From: Rhizophagus irregularis
Lineage: Eukaryota > Glomeromycota > Glomeromycetes > Glomerales > Glomeraceae
Direction of reading: 5' to 3'
Assembly: GCF_026210795.1 (NCBI RefSeq)
Contig: NC_089435.1
Location: 5,208,001-5,272,000, forward strand
Length of the DNA stretch: 64,000 bases
The notes beneath the pieces are model-generated. The model worked only from the letters and a program-made list of their open reading frames with translations. It did not search any database and was not told where the DNA came from. Shown here piece by piece: positions 24,191-35,157 of the stretch (positions are counted from its first letter, which is position 1; each line of letters starts with the position of its first letter). A program made the position numbers and the translations under genes.

Positions 24191-24694
24191 ATCAGATGTG
24201 CCGATTTATAATGTTAGTCAATTTTGGTCTGATTTTTGGCCGATTTTCCATATGTCCGATTTTTTTAATTTCGACCAGTGAGGATAAAGGAAACGTTTTC
24301 TAAACGTTTTCTAATAAAAAATTAAAAAAAAAAATTGAGTTTCGAAGTGAAAGTGTTTCACTTTGAAACTTACCATATCGAAGTAAATGCTTCGAAACTT
24401 CATGGTTTACCGAACTTGAAGACAAACCATACTCCTCTTTGAAGGTTTTCCTTCACCTCGTCTACTAAACATAAGAATTCCACGCATCGACCCAAAAATG
24501 AATAGACCATATCTTGGGACCCTTCTCAACAATGTGAATTTTACGGCAAAACTCATTTTCCAAAATCGAATACGTTAAATATCTACAAAAAAACAAGTAT
24601 AGGAGTCAGTTTCTAAAAGATATTAAAAACACAATTTTTAAAAAGTTTCAAAGCGTTTCGCTTTGAAACTTACCATTATTTTTCTGAAAGACGA

Positions 24695-24890
24695 TTCTGG
24701 GAAGGGAAAAGGGAAGGGGAAGGGAATGAAAGAGAAAGGGGGAAAACGAAATGGGAAGGGAGAACGAAGGAGAAAAGGGAGGGGAACGAAATAGGAAGGG
24801 AGAACGAAAGAGAAAAGGGGGAAAACGAAATGGGAAGGGGAGAACGAAGAGAAAAAGGGAAGAGAACGAAATGGAAATGGGAAAAGGCGA
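24695..24890. repeat. Polypurine tract (CT-rich on minus strand)
   Basis: Almost pure A/G on the plus strand, with degenerate repeats of GGGAAGGGAGAACGAAGGAG. Near its start are four close G runs (GGGAAGGGGAAGGG and a preceding GGGAAGGGAAAAGGG), a possible G-quadruplex. It lies immediately upstream, in the minus-strand sense, of array C, where CT-rich DNA is often a promoter feature in fungi. The antisense open frame here is a composition artefact. Confidence 0.8.
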
Positions 24891-24956
24891 AAGAAATTGA
24901 AAGATCATAAGAAAAAATTAAGCTTTTACTAAAAAAAGCTTAATTTTTTTTCGCTA

Positions 24957-24996
24957 TACCGCAGCAGGCGCAGCTTCAGTTACGCCTGCTGCGGTA
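24957..24996. repeat. GC-rich perfect hairpin
   Basis: Fourteen-base perfect arms (TACCGCAGCAGGCG and its complement) around a 12-base loop, striking in such AT-rich DNA. The nearby AAGCTT and TATCACGTGATA palindromes add secondary structure. Function unknown. Confidence 0.85.
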
Positions 24997-25258
24997 ATTA
25001 TTAGTAATATCACGTGATATACGTGATATATATTTTTATATAAATAGGGGCATTTTCCCTGAAAAAAATTTTTTTTTTTATTATAATTTTTTTGATAGAT
25101 GTATATATATACTTATATATATACATATATATATATCTATCTAATAAATATAAGTAATTTTATGGGGTTTAGGAATATCAGGGTTTTTTTTCTGAAGGAA
25201 AAAAACTATGGTATTCCACCCACATGAAATTACTAAGTTATACCCAGAAGCGTGTGAC

Positions 25259-25502
25259 TAAGGTTGCTTGCCGAAACCTAGGGGTTTAGGCAAGATGGCG
25301 TTTCGCCGAAAAGCGAAATTCTGCCGAAACTATATTAAAGTTATATTAAAAAACTGGCGAAACTTTGGAGAAAGGCGAAACTGCCAAAACTTATTATAAA
25401 TGCCGAAACTGCTGAAACTCTGCCGAAACTATAATAAATCTATAGTAAACTTTTGACGAAACTAATCGTAGGATTTTGAAGAGGTTTAGACAAGCAACCT
25501 TA
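25259..25502. mobile_element. hAT-type MITE, perfect 8-bp TSD CGTGTGAC
   Basis: It begins TAAGGTTGCTTGCCGAAACC and ends GTTTAGACAAGCAACCTTA. CGTGTGAC flanks it on both sides (25251-25258, 25503-25510). The interior is made of short GCCGAAACT-type repeats. It is inserted within the left inverted repeat of the Crypton-like element. Confidence 0.92.
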
Positions 25503-25765
25503 CGTGTGACTTATGATCACTGTATTATCACGTGTATGATTATAAACTTTTTTACTTTTTTTATACTTTTTATACTTTTACTATCACACGTACAAATTAT
25601 TTTATTTTTTTCCCTTAAATATTTTTCTACGTTCTTTAAACAAATAATTTTCTTTTACATACAACTGAAGACTGAAAGGATAAAGATGGTAATTAAAAAG
25701 CATATTTCTATTTTCTTTTTTTTTTGAAATAAATAGATAAACTAATAAAAAAAATTGATATTTTA

Positions 25766-27214
25766 AGGAAACCTTATCAACTAGCTCAAATAATTCTACT
25801 AAAACGAACAAGTTAACAACATATGAACGATTTGTTATTCCTACAAATAAAGATTTACAAGCTATTCAAGCTTATTCTCACGTTGCTAATACAGATGATA
25901 GTACTAAAACTTGGATGAATCTTTTTAATTCCTATAGAGAAGCAGCCAATTTTACTAATTCTCTTGAACTATTGGATGATACTACATTATAAGAACAGCT
26001 TTGTCAATTTTTTTGTGGTGTTAGAAAATCAGGAAAAAAAGAATATGCACCTTCTTCATTACATGTAGGCTTTGCTGCAATTGCTAGAGGATTGTCAGAT
26101 ATTTTTTATCCAAATAGAATTATTAATATTCGATGATAAACACAAATGGAAACGATTACATGAAATTTTTGATGGTCGAATTAAACAAATTCAAGACAAT
26201 CAAGATACATCCCGTAAGAAAACTGATGCACTTGAAATGTGTGAGATTAAAACTATCCTTGATTCACCAAATATACAAACTGATACACCAAAGGGTCTTA
26301 CATACTGTGTTTGGTTTTGGTTAACACTTCTTTGCAATCTGCGTAGTGGTGATCCAAAAAGACTAAAAAATTCCTGGATTGTTCTCAATGAAGATCACAG
26401 TATTGAAGTAAATATACCTCGTGAGAAAAATAATGCAGGAGGTGCCAAAAATCCTTACAATTCTGGTCAGCATAATTATATTCCTCCAGATCTACCAAAT
26501 AATTATTCACCAGTGGCAGATATTCTATTATATCAATCTAAAAGACCAAAAAACTGCAAAACTTCAGAGTTTTTTTTAAAAATAAATACACCACGAGAAA
26601 TATATCATGGTAATTGGTTTTCTGATTTAAAACTTGGCAAAAATTCTCATGATAATATGCTTAAAAATATTGTGGCAGATTGTAAAATTGATGCAAATGG
26701 ACGTAATCTTGTCAATCATTCAATGCGTTCAACTGGAATTTCTTTATGGATGTTACTTGGTATATCTCATGCAGAACAGATGGATATTACAGGACATAGA
26801 ACACTTGCTGGGATTTCTGCATATTCAACTTCAACTGCTCAACAAAGAAAAAAAAATGTTTCACTTCTTATTCCCCAAAAAAGAAATGCGGATGATCTTA
26901 ATGAAGAATGTTTAACTAAAAATTTTTCTAACAAAAAACAAAATCCTTTAAAAGAAAATACATCGGGAAATCAAGGTACCATAATTTTCCATATTTATTT
27001 TTTTACTTTTAATCTGAAAAATTACATATTTTTTTTAGGTTTTATTCCTGCTTCTCAATTATTACGATATGATCAACTTGAAATACAATCTTTAGAACAA
27101 GACCATAAAATAACTCAAGATTCATCAAAATTACCAATAATTAATATTGAAAATATTAATATTCAAAATTGTAATAATATAAAAGTAGAAGTTATTGTTA
27201 AACCATTTGAATAG
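25766..27214 (+). pseudogene. Crypton-type tyrosine recombinase, broken 5' part
   Basis: The catalytic region is open from about 26130 to 27214. Expected tyrosine recombinase residues are visible: Arg in CNLRSGDPKRLK, the HxxR box in NHSMRSTGISLW, the second His/Arg in DITGHRTLAGI, and the nucleophile Tyr in SAYSTST. An intron (26975 to about 27038, GTACC...TTTTTTTAG) probably separates a C-terminal exon starting FIPASQLLRYDQLEI. Upstream, TYERFVIPTNKDLQAIQAYS leads to a TAA at 25990-25992, and the frame changes again near 26125-26135. The order matches the DUF3504/Crypton class of fungal and metazoan recombinases. The catalytic half could still be intact, but the N-terminal half is dead. Confidence 0.75.
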
Positions 27215-27408
27215 TTAAATAAATAGTGTAGTAATGTAATTTTATATATTTGTAATAATGAAAAAATAATTTGAGGAGTATAAAAAAGTTTATTGCTATG
27301 AAAAAAACCGTATAAAAATTTCATGGGAAAAAAAAGCTTATACTTTTAATTAGGGAAATTACAATGTTCTATATCATAAGTCACACTTAGTGCGACAGGG
27401 TATAACTT

Positions 27409-28640
27409 TACGAAAAGCCCCTCCTTTGTAAACAGGTAGAGGCCATAAAGTACCTATAGGGGGAGAGCCATTGCTGCTCCCTCCGCCTGTTTATAGTGAC
27501 AAAAAGAGGGAATCTTCAGTAGTAAGGTTTTGTATAAATTAAACAACACATCGTGTTGATACATTGTTAATATTAACAATGTGAATTTAATGTTAAATAA
27601 TGCGTTAGAATATAAATATTATAAATTTAATAATGTCCGTAATTTTACAAATAAATAAAAATTATCCTAACAATTTTAATGTAATTAAGTGTAATGCTAC
27701 ATTATCCTGTGTAATTGTAGTATTTTTTTGTGTTTTTTAGTGCAATTCCACGTTTTTTAGTGCAATTTTGCGTTTTTAGTGCAATTCTGCGTTTTTTAGT
27801 GCAATTCCACATTTTTTAGTGCAATTCCGCATTTTTTTAGTGCAATTCCGCATTTTTTAGTGCAATTCCGCATTTTCTAGCATAATGTTACATAATACGA
27901 AATTTTCTAAAAAATATGATAATTGTGGTACTTTTTAGCGTAATGCTACATTGTCTAGTGTAATTGTGGTATTTTTTAGTGCAATGCCGCATAATTTAGT
28001 ATAGTGCTACATTTTTTAGTATAATTTAATGTAATGTGGAATTTTCCAAAAAATGTGATAATTGTGATGCTTTTTAGTATAATTTGGTGAAATGCTAAAT
28101 TTTCCAGTGTAATGCCATATTATTGAGCATTTTCAAAAAAAAAATGTAACATTTTAACATTCTGACGAAAGTGAAACATTTGACCAAAAAAACATAAAAT
28201 TTGCTAAAAATATGCAACATTTGACAAAAAATATAGAATTTTCATAAAAAAATGCACCATTTGCTAGGAAATCGAAATATTTGATAAAATTTGATTTTAA
28301 TTGACAATGTTATAACAATTTTATGAAATGTTGTTATAATGATATCACATTGGAGATAAAATGTGGAATTTTCATAAAAATGCACCATTTGCAAGAAAAT
28401 TGAAACATTTAACAAAAAAAAAGCAAAATTTAATTTTAATTGACAATGTTATAACAATTTTATGAAATGTTACAAAATGTTACATTTGAGATATAATGTA
28501 GCATTTTCCCAAATTTTCATAAAATTTGCTAAATCGGACAATGTTGTAATAATGCTATTCCAAAAAATTGCTCAGCGTAATGCAGCATTTTCCACAATTT
28601 CCCACCATTTTCCAGAAAAATGTGGAATTTGCATTTTTTG
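27409..28640. repeat. Short inverted repeat and TGCAATTCCGCATTTT tandem repeats
   Basis: A GC-richer patch at 27410-27510 has AAACAGG...CCTGTTT arms. From about 27735 to 27890 a 20-22-bp unit (TTTTTTAGTGCAATTCCGCA) repeats seven or eight times, followed to 28640 by looser AATGTNRCATTTT-type repeats. No gene was seen. Confidence 0.6.
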
Positions 28641-28644
28641 AATT

Positions 28645-31131
28645 TTGGACAATGGTGCCCCTTCGACCTGTGATCTTTATGAAACGCCGAAAAGCTATGT
28701 AGGAAAAATAGAAGAGGAATCACGTGAACAACAAACAACAACAGTCTCACCCTTAGCTTTGCTGGATGATCATTCAATGGAAATAAAAATTTTAGAGGAA
28801 CCCAAACACCAATCACCAGTGGTACCCTTGTGACATAAACAAAATTTAATGTATAAACTCAGCTGTATATCCCAAGAGGAAAGAAGTGTGTGACATATGC
28901 TGAAATCACAAAAGGTTCTAGTTCTGATAATTTTCAGCTTACATTACCATTCTCTTTAAAAAAATGGAACACTCAAAAGACTTCACCCAAAAGTAGTACA
29001 GTAGCAGCAGAATACCAAGAAACCTAAATTTATACTAGAAAGAATGATTTCGACTGTTATGACTGGATATCTGCCACAAAATAAGACTTGTGTCTGTGAA
29101 ATAGTCATTTATGATATCCCCTCAACCATGTCGCAACTTGATATTCTTATGAACCTAGGGAAATGGGGTCAAGTAATTGCATTCAAAGTTAAGATGTAAA
29201 AGAAGTATTCAACTGTAACTGTGTCTATAGACTTCAACAAGTAAACTTTGCTTAATTGGAATAACAGAGTTTGGACTGCTCCATTTGGAAGACTGCCTGT
29301 ACGATAGTTTTCTGCATCCTGGAATTTGAAGCAACGCAAAGAGCAAAAAAAATTCCAGGCCGTTGTTATGGATGTACCCAAATCTGTTACTAACAATATT
29401 ATTTACAATGCAGCGAATCCAGCCTAATCAATGCTATCACAATTAGATGGTACTTTAGCATTCAAAATTATTTAAGATCATGGACTAGAGCTCCGAACAG
29501 GTCAGCCAAATTCAGGTAATCTGACCTGACCTGACCTGACCTGAAATTCAGGTCAGGTATGAGATTTTTAAAAAAAATTCAGGTCAGGTATGAAGATTGA
29601 CCTGACCTGATTGACCTGTTAACCTGAAACTATTGATTCTACTATATAATAAAAGTGAGTTGCGGTATTGCGATTCACTTTTTTATATAGATTCTATATA
29701 ATAAAAGTGAGTTGCGGTATTGCGATTCACTTTTTTATATAGATTCTATATAATAAAAGTGAGTTGCGGTATTGCGATTCACTTTTTTATATAGATTCTA
29801 TATAATAAAAGTGAGTTGCGATATTGCGATTCACTTTTTTATATAGAATCTATATAATAAAAGTGAGTTGCAATACCGCAACTCACTTTTGTTATACAAA
29901 ATCAATATAAAAAAGTGAATTGCAGTATTGGGATTCACTTTTTTATATGATTTTAATATAAAAATGTTGAATCACAATATTTTGAGAAAAAACGTTGCGA
30001 AAACGTTTTTTCATAATATTATATTAAAAAAATGTTTCGTAACATTTTTTTTTTGATATTTCAATATTAAATAACGTTGCGAAAACATTTTTTTCATAAT
30101 GTTATATTAAAAAAAACGTTTTGCAATATTTTTTTCAATATTTTAATAAAAAACGTTGCAAAAACGTTTTTTTTCATAATATTATATTAAAAAAAAAAAG
30201 GTTTGTACCATTTTTTTTCAATACTTTAATAAAAATAGTCCTGAAATTTTTCAGGTTTCAGGTCAGGTCAGATCAAACAGACAACCTGATATAACCTGAC
30301 TTGACCTTACCTGAAAAAAAATTTCAGGTCAGGTTTATCAATTAACCTGACCTGACCTAACCTATTCAGAGCTCTATCATGGACGAAAGAAGTTGATTGT
30401 ATATTTTGACACTTAGGTTAGTTTGGATAAAACACTCAATACAGAATTCACTTTGAAGAATTTAAAGGTATTTGGACTAGATATTTTTCGTCCACCTTGA
30501 ATCGGCTTAAAAATAAACTACCAAAAAAGACAGATTCTACTCAAAAGTAGAACTAAGAGAAGATTCTGAATGTTATGCAGAATGTGAATAAATCCAATAA
30601 TAGACAGCTTAAGAAAGGGAAGTCTTTTGAAAAAAAAAAGCAATCTACTTCAAATAACAAGGCTTCAATGGTAACGACAAACTTATGATTTTGGCTGAAA
30701 TTCAAACGTTGCTAAGATCATTGACCAACTGACGAGAATACTAGGCCAAATAAGGAAAAATGGGATTATGGAATGCTCGCTATTATATATATAAATATTA
30801 ACCCTTTTTTTTTACCCTGTTTTTTTTTGTTTAAATCCTTTTTTTTTTCTACTGTTTCATAATGGGTCTTGCTGAAATTTCCTTATAGGTGTAAACTGAG
30901 AAGAGGGAATCCCCTCTAAGAACAAATATACACTTAACACAGAAAGTACTCTCATAGCCTAAATTCTACTTGACAGTGTACATGTGGAATCCTTTTCAGG
31001 ATGATGAGTGGTTTAGTTTCTACTGATTATTAGTTTACTCTTTTCATTTTCATTTGTATGATGTATTATGATTATATTATTCTAATAAAGAAACTAAATA
31101 TGTTGCAGTAAAAAAAAAATAATAAATAAAA
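28645..31131 (+). pseudogene. Decayed retroelement ORF1-like gene with poly(A) end
   Basis: Fragments in shifting frames are FQLTLPFSLKKWNTQKTSP, YDIPSTMSQLDILMNLGKWG, YSTVTVSIDFN, LNWNNRVWTAPFGRLPVR, RKEQKKFQAVVMDVPKSVT and, beyond a MITE, GRKKLIVYFDT and ILAEIQTLLRSLTN. At least eight stops or frameshifts are present. I associate this order with an abundant protein family in arbuscular-mycorrhizal genomes, probably ORF1 of a non-LTR retroelement. A 3' tail with AATAAAG near 31083 and an A-rich tract at 31108-31131 supports retroposition. A hAT MITE at 29486-30376 interrupts it. The element sits at the 3' end of the minus-strand gene at 31137-32195. No matching long duplication was found at the 5' side. 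Confidence 0.5.
29486..30376. mobile_element. hAT MITE, perfect 8-bp TSD TCATGGAC
   Basis: The ends are TAGAGCTCCGAACAGGTCAG and, as reverse complement, TAGAGCTCTGAATAGGTTAG. TCATGGAC flanks it at 29478-29485 and 30377-30384. The interior has ACCTGACCTG-rich sub-termini, five ~55-bp units of AAAAGTGAGTTGCGGTATTG, and AACGTTGCGAAAACG repeats. Confidence 0.93.
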
Positions 31132-31136
31132 TGTTT

Positions 31137-32195
31137 TCACATTTTCATTACAACTACTACATAATGGATATACTAACTTAAAATTTTCTTGTAAATTTTG
31201 AAGTACAGTTACAAAATCATTATTCGTAAAGTTCCAAACAGGTTGACTAAATTCAGGTAACCTGACAGGTTGACCTGAATTTTTCAGGTCAGGTTTAATA
31301 ATTGCAATTCAGCATCAGTTCAGATTATAACATCAATATAACCTAAATGACCTGTTAACTTGAAACTATAATTTTATATAATAAGAAGCATACGGTATTA
31401 TAATTTACTTTTTATATTGATCTTATATAATAAAAGTGAATTGTGATATTGGGATTCACTCTTTTTTATATTGATTTTATATAATAAAAATAAGTTGCGA
31501 TATTAAAATTCACTTTTTTATATCGATTTTATATATAAAAAGTGAATTGCGGTATCAGAATTCACTTTTTTTTATATTGAAAAGTTAGTTGTGGTATTGT
31601 GATTCACCTTTTTATACAATTTTAATATAAAAAACTGAATTGCAATATTTTAAAAAAAATGTTTTACACCATTTTTTTTTTGATATTTTAATATAAATCC
31701 TGAAAATTTTCAGGTTTCAGTTCAGATTAGGTCAAACAGATAATCTGATATAACCTAACCTGATCTGACCCATTTGGAACTCTAATTATTCACATCACAC
31801 CAATAGCAGATAGGAATATTTTCTGCTTTTTTTGAGATATAATAAAGCAATTCAATAAGCGAATCACAGGAAATTTGAATTTTAACAAAAACCTTTTGTA
31901 CTAAACTATAATCATCCAAAAAAATTAGGGATCCACAGAAATATGTGTTAATTTGTAGCGTAAATTCTAAATCTTGTTTTTCTTGTTCTGTTAATTTTAA
32001 TTCACTATAAAGGCATTGTATTTTTTCATATGAATTACATTTTATATAATCTTTGATTTTGGTAGAAATAAGGATATTACTTGGTGCTAGCTCAGTTTTA
32101 GAATTTAAATTAATTAAAGAAGAACAGAATTTTTCTGTTGTAAGTTTGCCATATAAATTTGCAAATGTTTCATAATGATCAGAATTATCTATTTA
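31137..32195 (-). pseudogene. Protein of unknown function with Cys pairs, split by a MITE
   Basis: On the minus strand about 134 codons are open from 32195 to 31793, without an ATG (ESSENTIAL markers: DNSDHYETFANLYGKL, LAPSNILISTKIKDYIK, ELKLTEQEKQDLEF, ENIPICYWCDV). The frame stops at the MITE. Beyond the MITE, from 31226, the same frame resumes (DFVTVLQNLQENFKLVYPLC SSCN). If the MITE and one target copy are removed the frame is continuous. CYWC and CSSC are spaced like a C-terminal zinc ribbon; metal binding is an inference. It lacks a start, and its 3' end has been replaced by the neighbouring retroelement tail. I do not know the function. Confidence 0.55.
31227..31784. mobile_element. 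hAT MITE, 8-bp TSD ATTATTCR
   Basis: The ends are TAAAGTTCCAAACAGGTTGA and, as reverse complement, TAGAGTTCCAAATGGGTCAG. The flanks are ATTATTCG (31219-31226) and ATTATTCA (31785-31792). It is a relative of 29486-30376, with the same AAAGTGAATTGCGGTAT interior. Confidence 0.88.
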
Positions 32196-32449
32196 AAAAG
32201 TAATATTTTAATAATATTTTAGTAATATTTTATTGTTGAATATAAATATCACAAAGAATACCTTATGAAGTTATGATAGTATTGGATCAGACAAAAAATA
32301 TAAATTCTGAAAAACATCAATTGGAATTTTGATGGGATAATAAACTTTGCAGGAAGGTTAATTACATTTTTTAATCTAAAAAATTTGAAAATACAGTTAA
32401 ACCTTGATATAGCGAACTCTTGATATAGTAAATTTTTCAGACAACTATA

Positions 32450-32970
32450 CATCAGGAAATTTGTTTAGGCGTAATTTAGTATAATATTTTGGAGGTGATG
32501 TAAAATTTTGAAATATTACACTAAAAACGTAATATTACAAAAGTTTACACTCTTAAATTTGAATAATTATAGTAATTTAATAATATCTCGCTATCTATTG
32601 ATCAAATCAGGATGATCTATAGCTCATCGGAATCAGCTCATCAAGACGAATCAAATGGTAGTAAAATCACATTTTTACAGCTGATAGAATGCTCTATAGT
32701 ATGCAATAAATAAAGTTTTAAATTTATAGAAAGTCATCTATCAAATGTAAAGATATGATTTTACTACCATTCGATTCGTTATAATGAGCTGATTCCAATG
32801 AACTATAGATCGTTTTGATTGGATCAGTAAATAGCGAGATATAAATTACTATAATTATTTAAATTTAAGAGTGTAAACTTTTGTAATATTACGTTTTTAG
32901 TGTAATATTTCAAAATTTTACATCACCTCCAAAATATTACACTAAATTACGCTTAAACAAATTTCCTGAT
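32450..32970. mobile_element. Foldback MITE with CATCAGGAAATTTG ends
   Basis: The two arms are inverted copies of each other for about 240 bp (ATCAGGAAATTTGTTTAGG, GGAGGTGATGTAAAATTTTG). Each arm contains the AAGACGAATC module near the centre. A sister copy is at 55208-55717. Upstream, a TACAGTTAAACCTTGATATAG at about 32392 looks like one end of a pogo-like element cut off by this one. Confidence 0.85.
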
Positions 32971-33754
32971 ATTTGAAGTTCCTTTTTTTTACTTTTTTTA
33001 ACAATCATTATACTAATAATTATTTATTCTTTTATGTTTAAATTCTGGATGCTAGATTATATATTTTAAAGCTACTTGCTTCAAAATTTTTTTCATTTGT
33101 AGGTCTCCATTGTTTATTGGAATTAAACCAATTGGAACAATGTCCAAACTATTAACAACATATAAATTTATAATATAGAATAATTAATGTAATTTAATTG
33201 ATTTGTACATATAATTTGTAATGCTTTTATTAAATAAATTAAAAAGTTGACACTAGTTAACATTTAATAGTAGATAACTGAACTTAAGTTGTTTTGAAAA
33301 ATTTTGAAGATTTATTTTTAAAATTCTACGCAGATTTTTTAACATTTGCAAATCTGCGCAGATTTTAATAAAAATTTTTCTCCAACATATATTAACAGGG
33401 TAGTAGATCTGCACAGAAATTTAGGCCAAAGATCTTTACACTTTTTACCCTAAAAAATTTACTGATGATTTGTAATACTTTTGTGAAATGTGAATATGTA
33501 CAAAAAACTTAGAATTTTTTCTATTTTATTTGTTATTTGTTAAAATCAAACCAACTGAAATAATGTTCTAAACTATTAATAATATATGAATTTGAAGTAA
33601 AAAAGATGACGGAACTTTGATTTTAATGCATTTAATAATTTTTTTTCTTTGATAACCTTCAATATGTAATAGATTTTCATATAATTTTTTTTAATTTTGT
33701 AAATATTATTAAATATGGTTTAATAAAAAGATTTCAGTTTATAAATGAATTAAT
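32971..33754. repeat. Dispersed repeat region
   Basis: An ~170-bp segment (33305-33480; ATTCTACGCAGATTTTTTAA, TTTACTGATG end) recurs beyond the hAT element at 37858-38030. A second short duplication (AACCAATTGGAACAATGTCC-like) is found near 33120 and 33550. No gene. Confidence 0.6.
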
Positions 33755-34474
33755 TAAAACTTTAAATAGTCTGGATTGATTTGGATTAAAAAAACCTGAG
33801 ATCAGACTAAAAAAATCAGTCCAGTCCCAGATTATCTTTTAACATAAACTGGACTAGACCAAAATAAACCAATTATTTTGATCCAGTTTGGTCTAGTTTT
33901 ATAATAAAAAAATATTTGCATTTTTTTTATAATAATATATTAAAAAAAATGTTTTCACAATATTTTTTCATTAAATTAATTAAAAAAATATTGCATGAAT
34001 ATTTTTATAATTAAAATTACTTTGAAAAAATATTTCATAACATTTTTTTATTAAATTATTATAGAAATGTTGTGAAAACATTTTTAATTAAAATTACTTT
34101 AAAAAAAATTTCACAATGTTTTTTGTTAAACCATTTTTTTATAATAATATATTGAAAAAAACGTTTTCACACGTTTTTTTATTAAATTAATTAAAAAAAA
34201 TATTGTGAAAATAGTTTTTTCATTTTTTTCATTAAATTAATTATAAAAACATTGTGTAAATATTTTTTATAATAATATATTAAAAAAAAAACATTTTGCA
34301 CCATTTTTTTTTATTTAATAATTAAACAATTGAACATTTATTGATTAGATTTATAACCTGAAATCGGATCAGATTAGACTGAATATTTTGATTCATATTG
34401 AAACATCAACCCAGACTAGTGGTCCAATCTGGATATCCATTTATCTGTGAACAGATAATTCGTGACCTCCATCA

Positions 34475-34836
34475 CATTGGTCAAAAACTAATATATCGGG
34501 TAGCAGATATATATCAAATATGTACCCGATATGTATAGTATTAATGCAGAAAATTGGGTACCCAATATGTGTAAGATATGTGTAAATATATATATTATAT
34601 ACGTATTATTTACGTATAAATATACGTATCGATACAGATATGTATATGATACGTGCAAAATCGCACCCAATATGTAGCATACGTGTAAATATATATATTA
34701 TATACATATTATTTACATATCATATACATATCGGTACCCGATATGTATATGATATATATATATACATATATCTTACACATATCGGGTACATATCTGATAC
34801 ATATCTGCTACCCGATATATTGGTTTTTGACCAGTG
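34475..34836. mobile_element. Nested foldback MITE of the CACTG family
   Basis: The right end as reverse complement is CACTGGTCAAAAACCAATAT and the left end CATTGGTCAAAAACTAATAT. The interior has repeated ATATCGGGTAC/TACCCGATAT. Flanking trinucleotides TCA and TTA match at two of three bases. It resembles 14474-14752. Confidence 0.75.
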
Positions 34837-35157
34837 TTACAGATATGGATTTCTACCAATAAAAAATCTGGATAAATTTGTGTAGATAAATTCAATTCAC
34901 AGATAATCCAGATTGCAGATTTATCCAGATAATAACATAATAAACAGATAATAACGGATAAAACGGATAAAAAAATTTATTATTATAATTGAAAAGTTGA
35001 AACAATAGTCAGTATGGTTTATTATTTTATTGTTGTTTATTATTTTATTATCCATTATTATATCACAATACGATGTAAAAAATAAAGTTTCAAAAAAATA
35101 AAAGAATGAAAAGATTTAAATACTTTTTGTGTAACTTTGTCATATTAATCGGCATAA

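Larger units (their letters stand above)
20405..24280. mobile_element. 3.9-kb CACTG-ended element, 3-bp TSD AGG
   Basis: The left end is CACTGGTCAAAAT; the right end as reverse complement is CACTGGTCGAAAT, with ATCGG-rich subterminal DNA on both sides. AGG flanks it at 20402-20404 and 24281-24283. Removing it joins the two outer parts of array C inside one spacer, which supports the borders. It has no transposase. Inside are a 22-24-bp repeat, part of array C and a ~195-bp repeat. Confidence 0.7.
19430..24690 (-). repeat. Array C: minus-strand mini-exon-like cassettes with hairpin spacers
   Basis: On the minus strand, units of about 120-135 bp read acceptor (TTTTTTTGCAG or TTTTTTGTAG), a 23-49 bp body, then donor (GTAAGTTTCG, GTGAGTTTCG or GTAAAGTTTCG). 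Typical bodies are GTTCCAGACGTTTGGATAAT... near 19600 and GAAATCGGCTCCAAATTGGA... near 21900. Each spacer has one inverted repeat around the donor (GTTTCG...CGAAAC) and a second near the acceptor (AAACGTTAA...AACGTTT). The units at 20990-23000 lie inside the 20405-24280 element; those at 19430-20400 and 24290-24690 lie outside it. A longer body at about 24400-24590 has 36 open codons (ILENEFCRKIHIVEKGPKI) before two stops. Body lengths are not all multiples of three, so a simple open protein is not shown. Confidence 0.75.
25235..27408 (+). mobile_element. Crypton-like element flanked by inverted repeats
   Basis: The left flank AAGTTATACCC (25235-25245), followed after a nested MITE by GTGTGACTTATGATC, is mirrored on the right by ATCATAAGTCACA (27373-27385) and GGGTATAACTT (27398-27408). 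The two arms enclose the tyrosine recombinase gene. The target duplication is not clear, so the outer borders are approximate. Confidence 0.55.

Noticed and set aside
24648-24908. Minus-strand open frame rich in Phe, Ser and Pro
   Set aside because: It is an effect of the polypurine tract; there is no codon-like structure beyond the composition.
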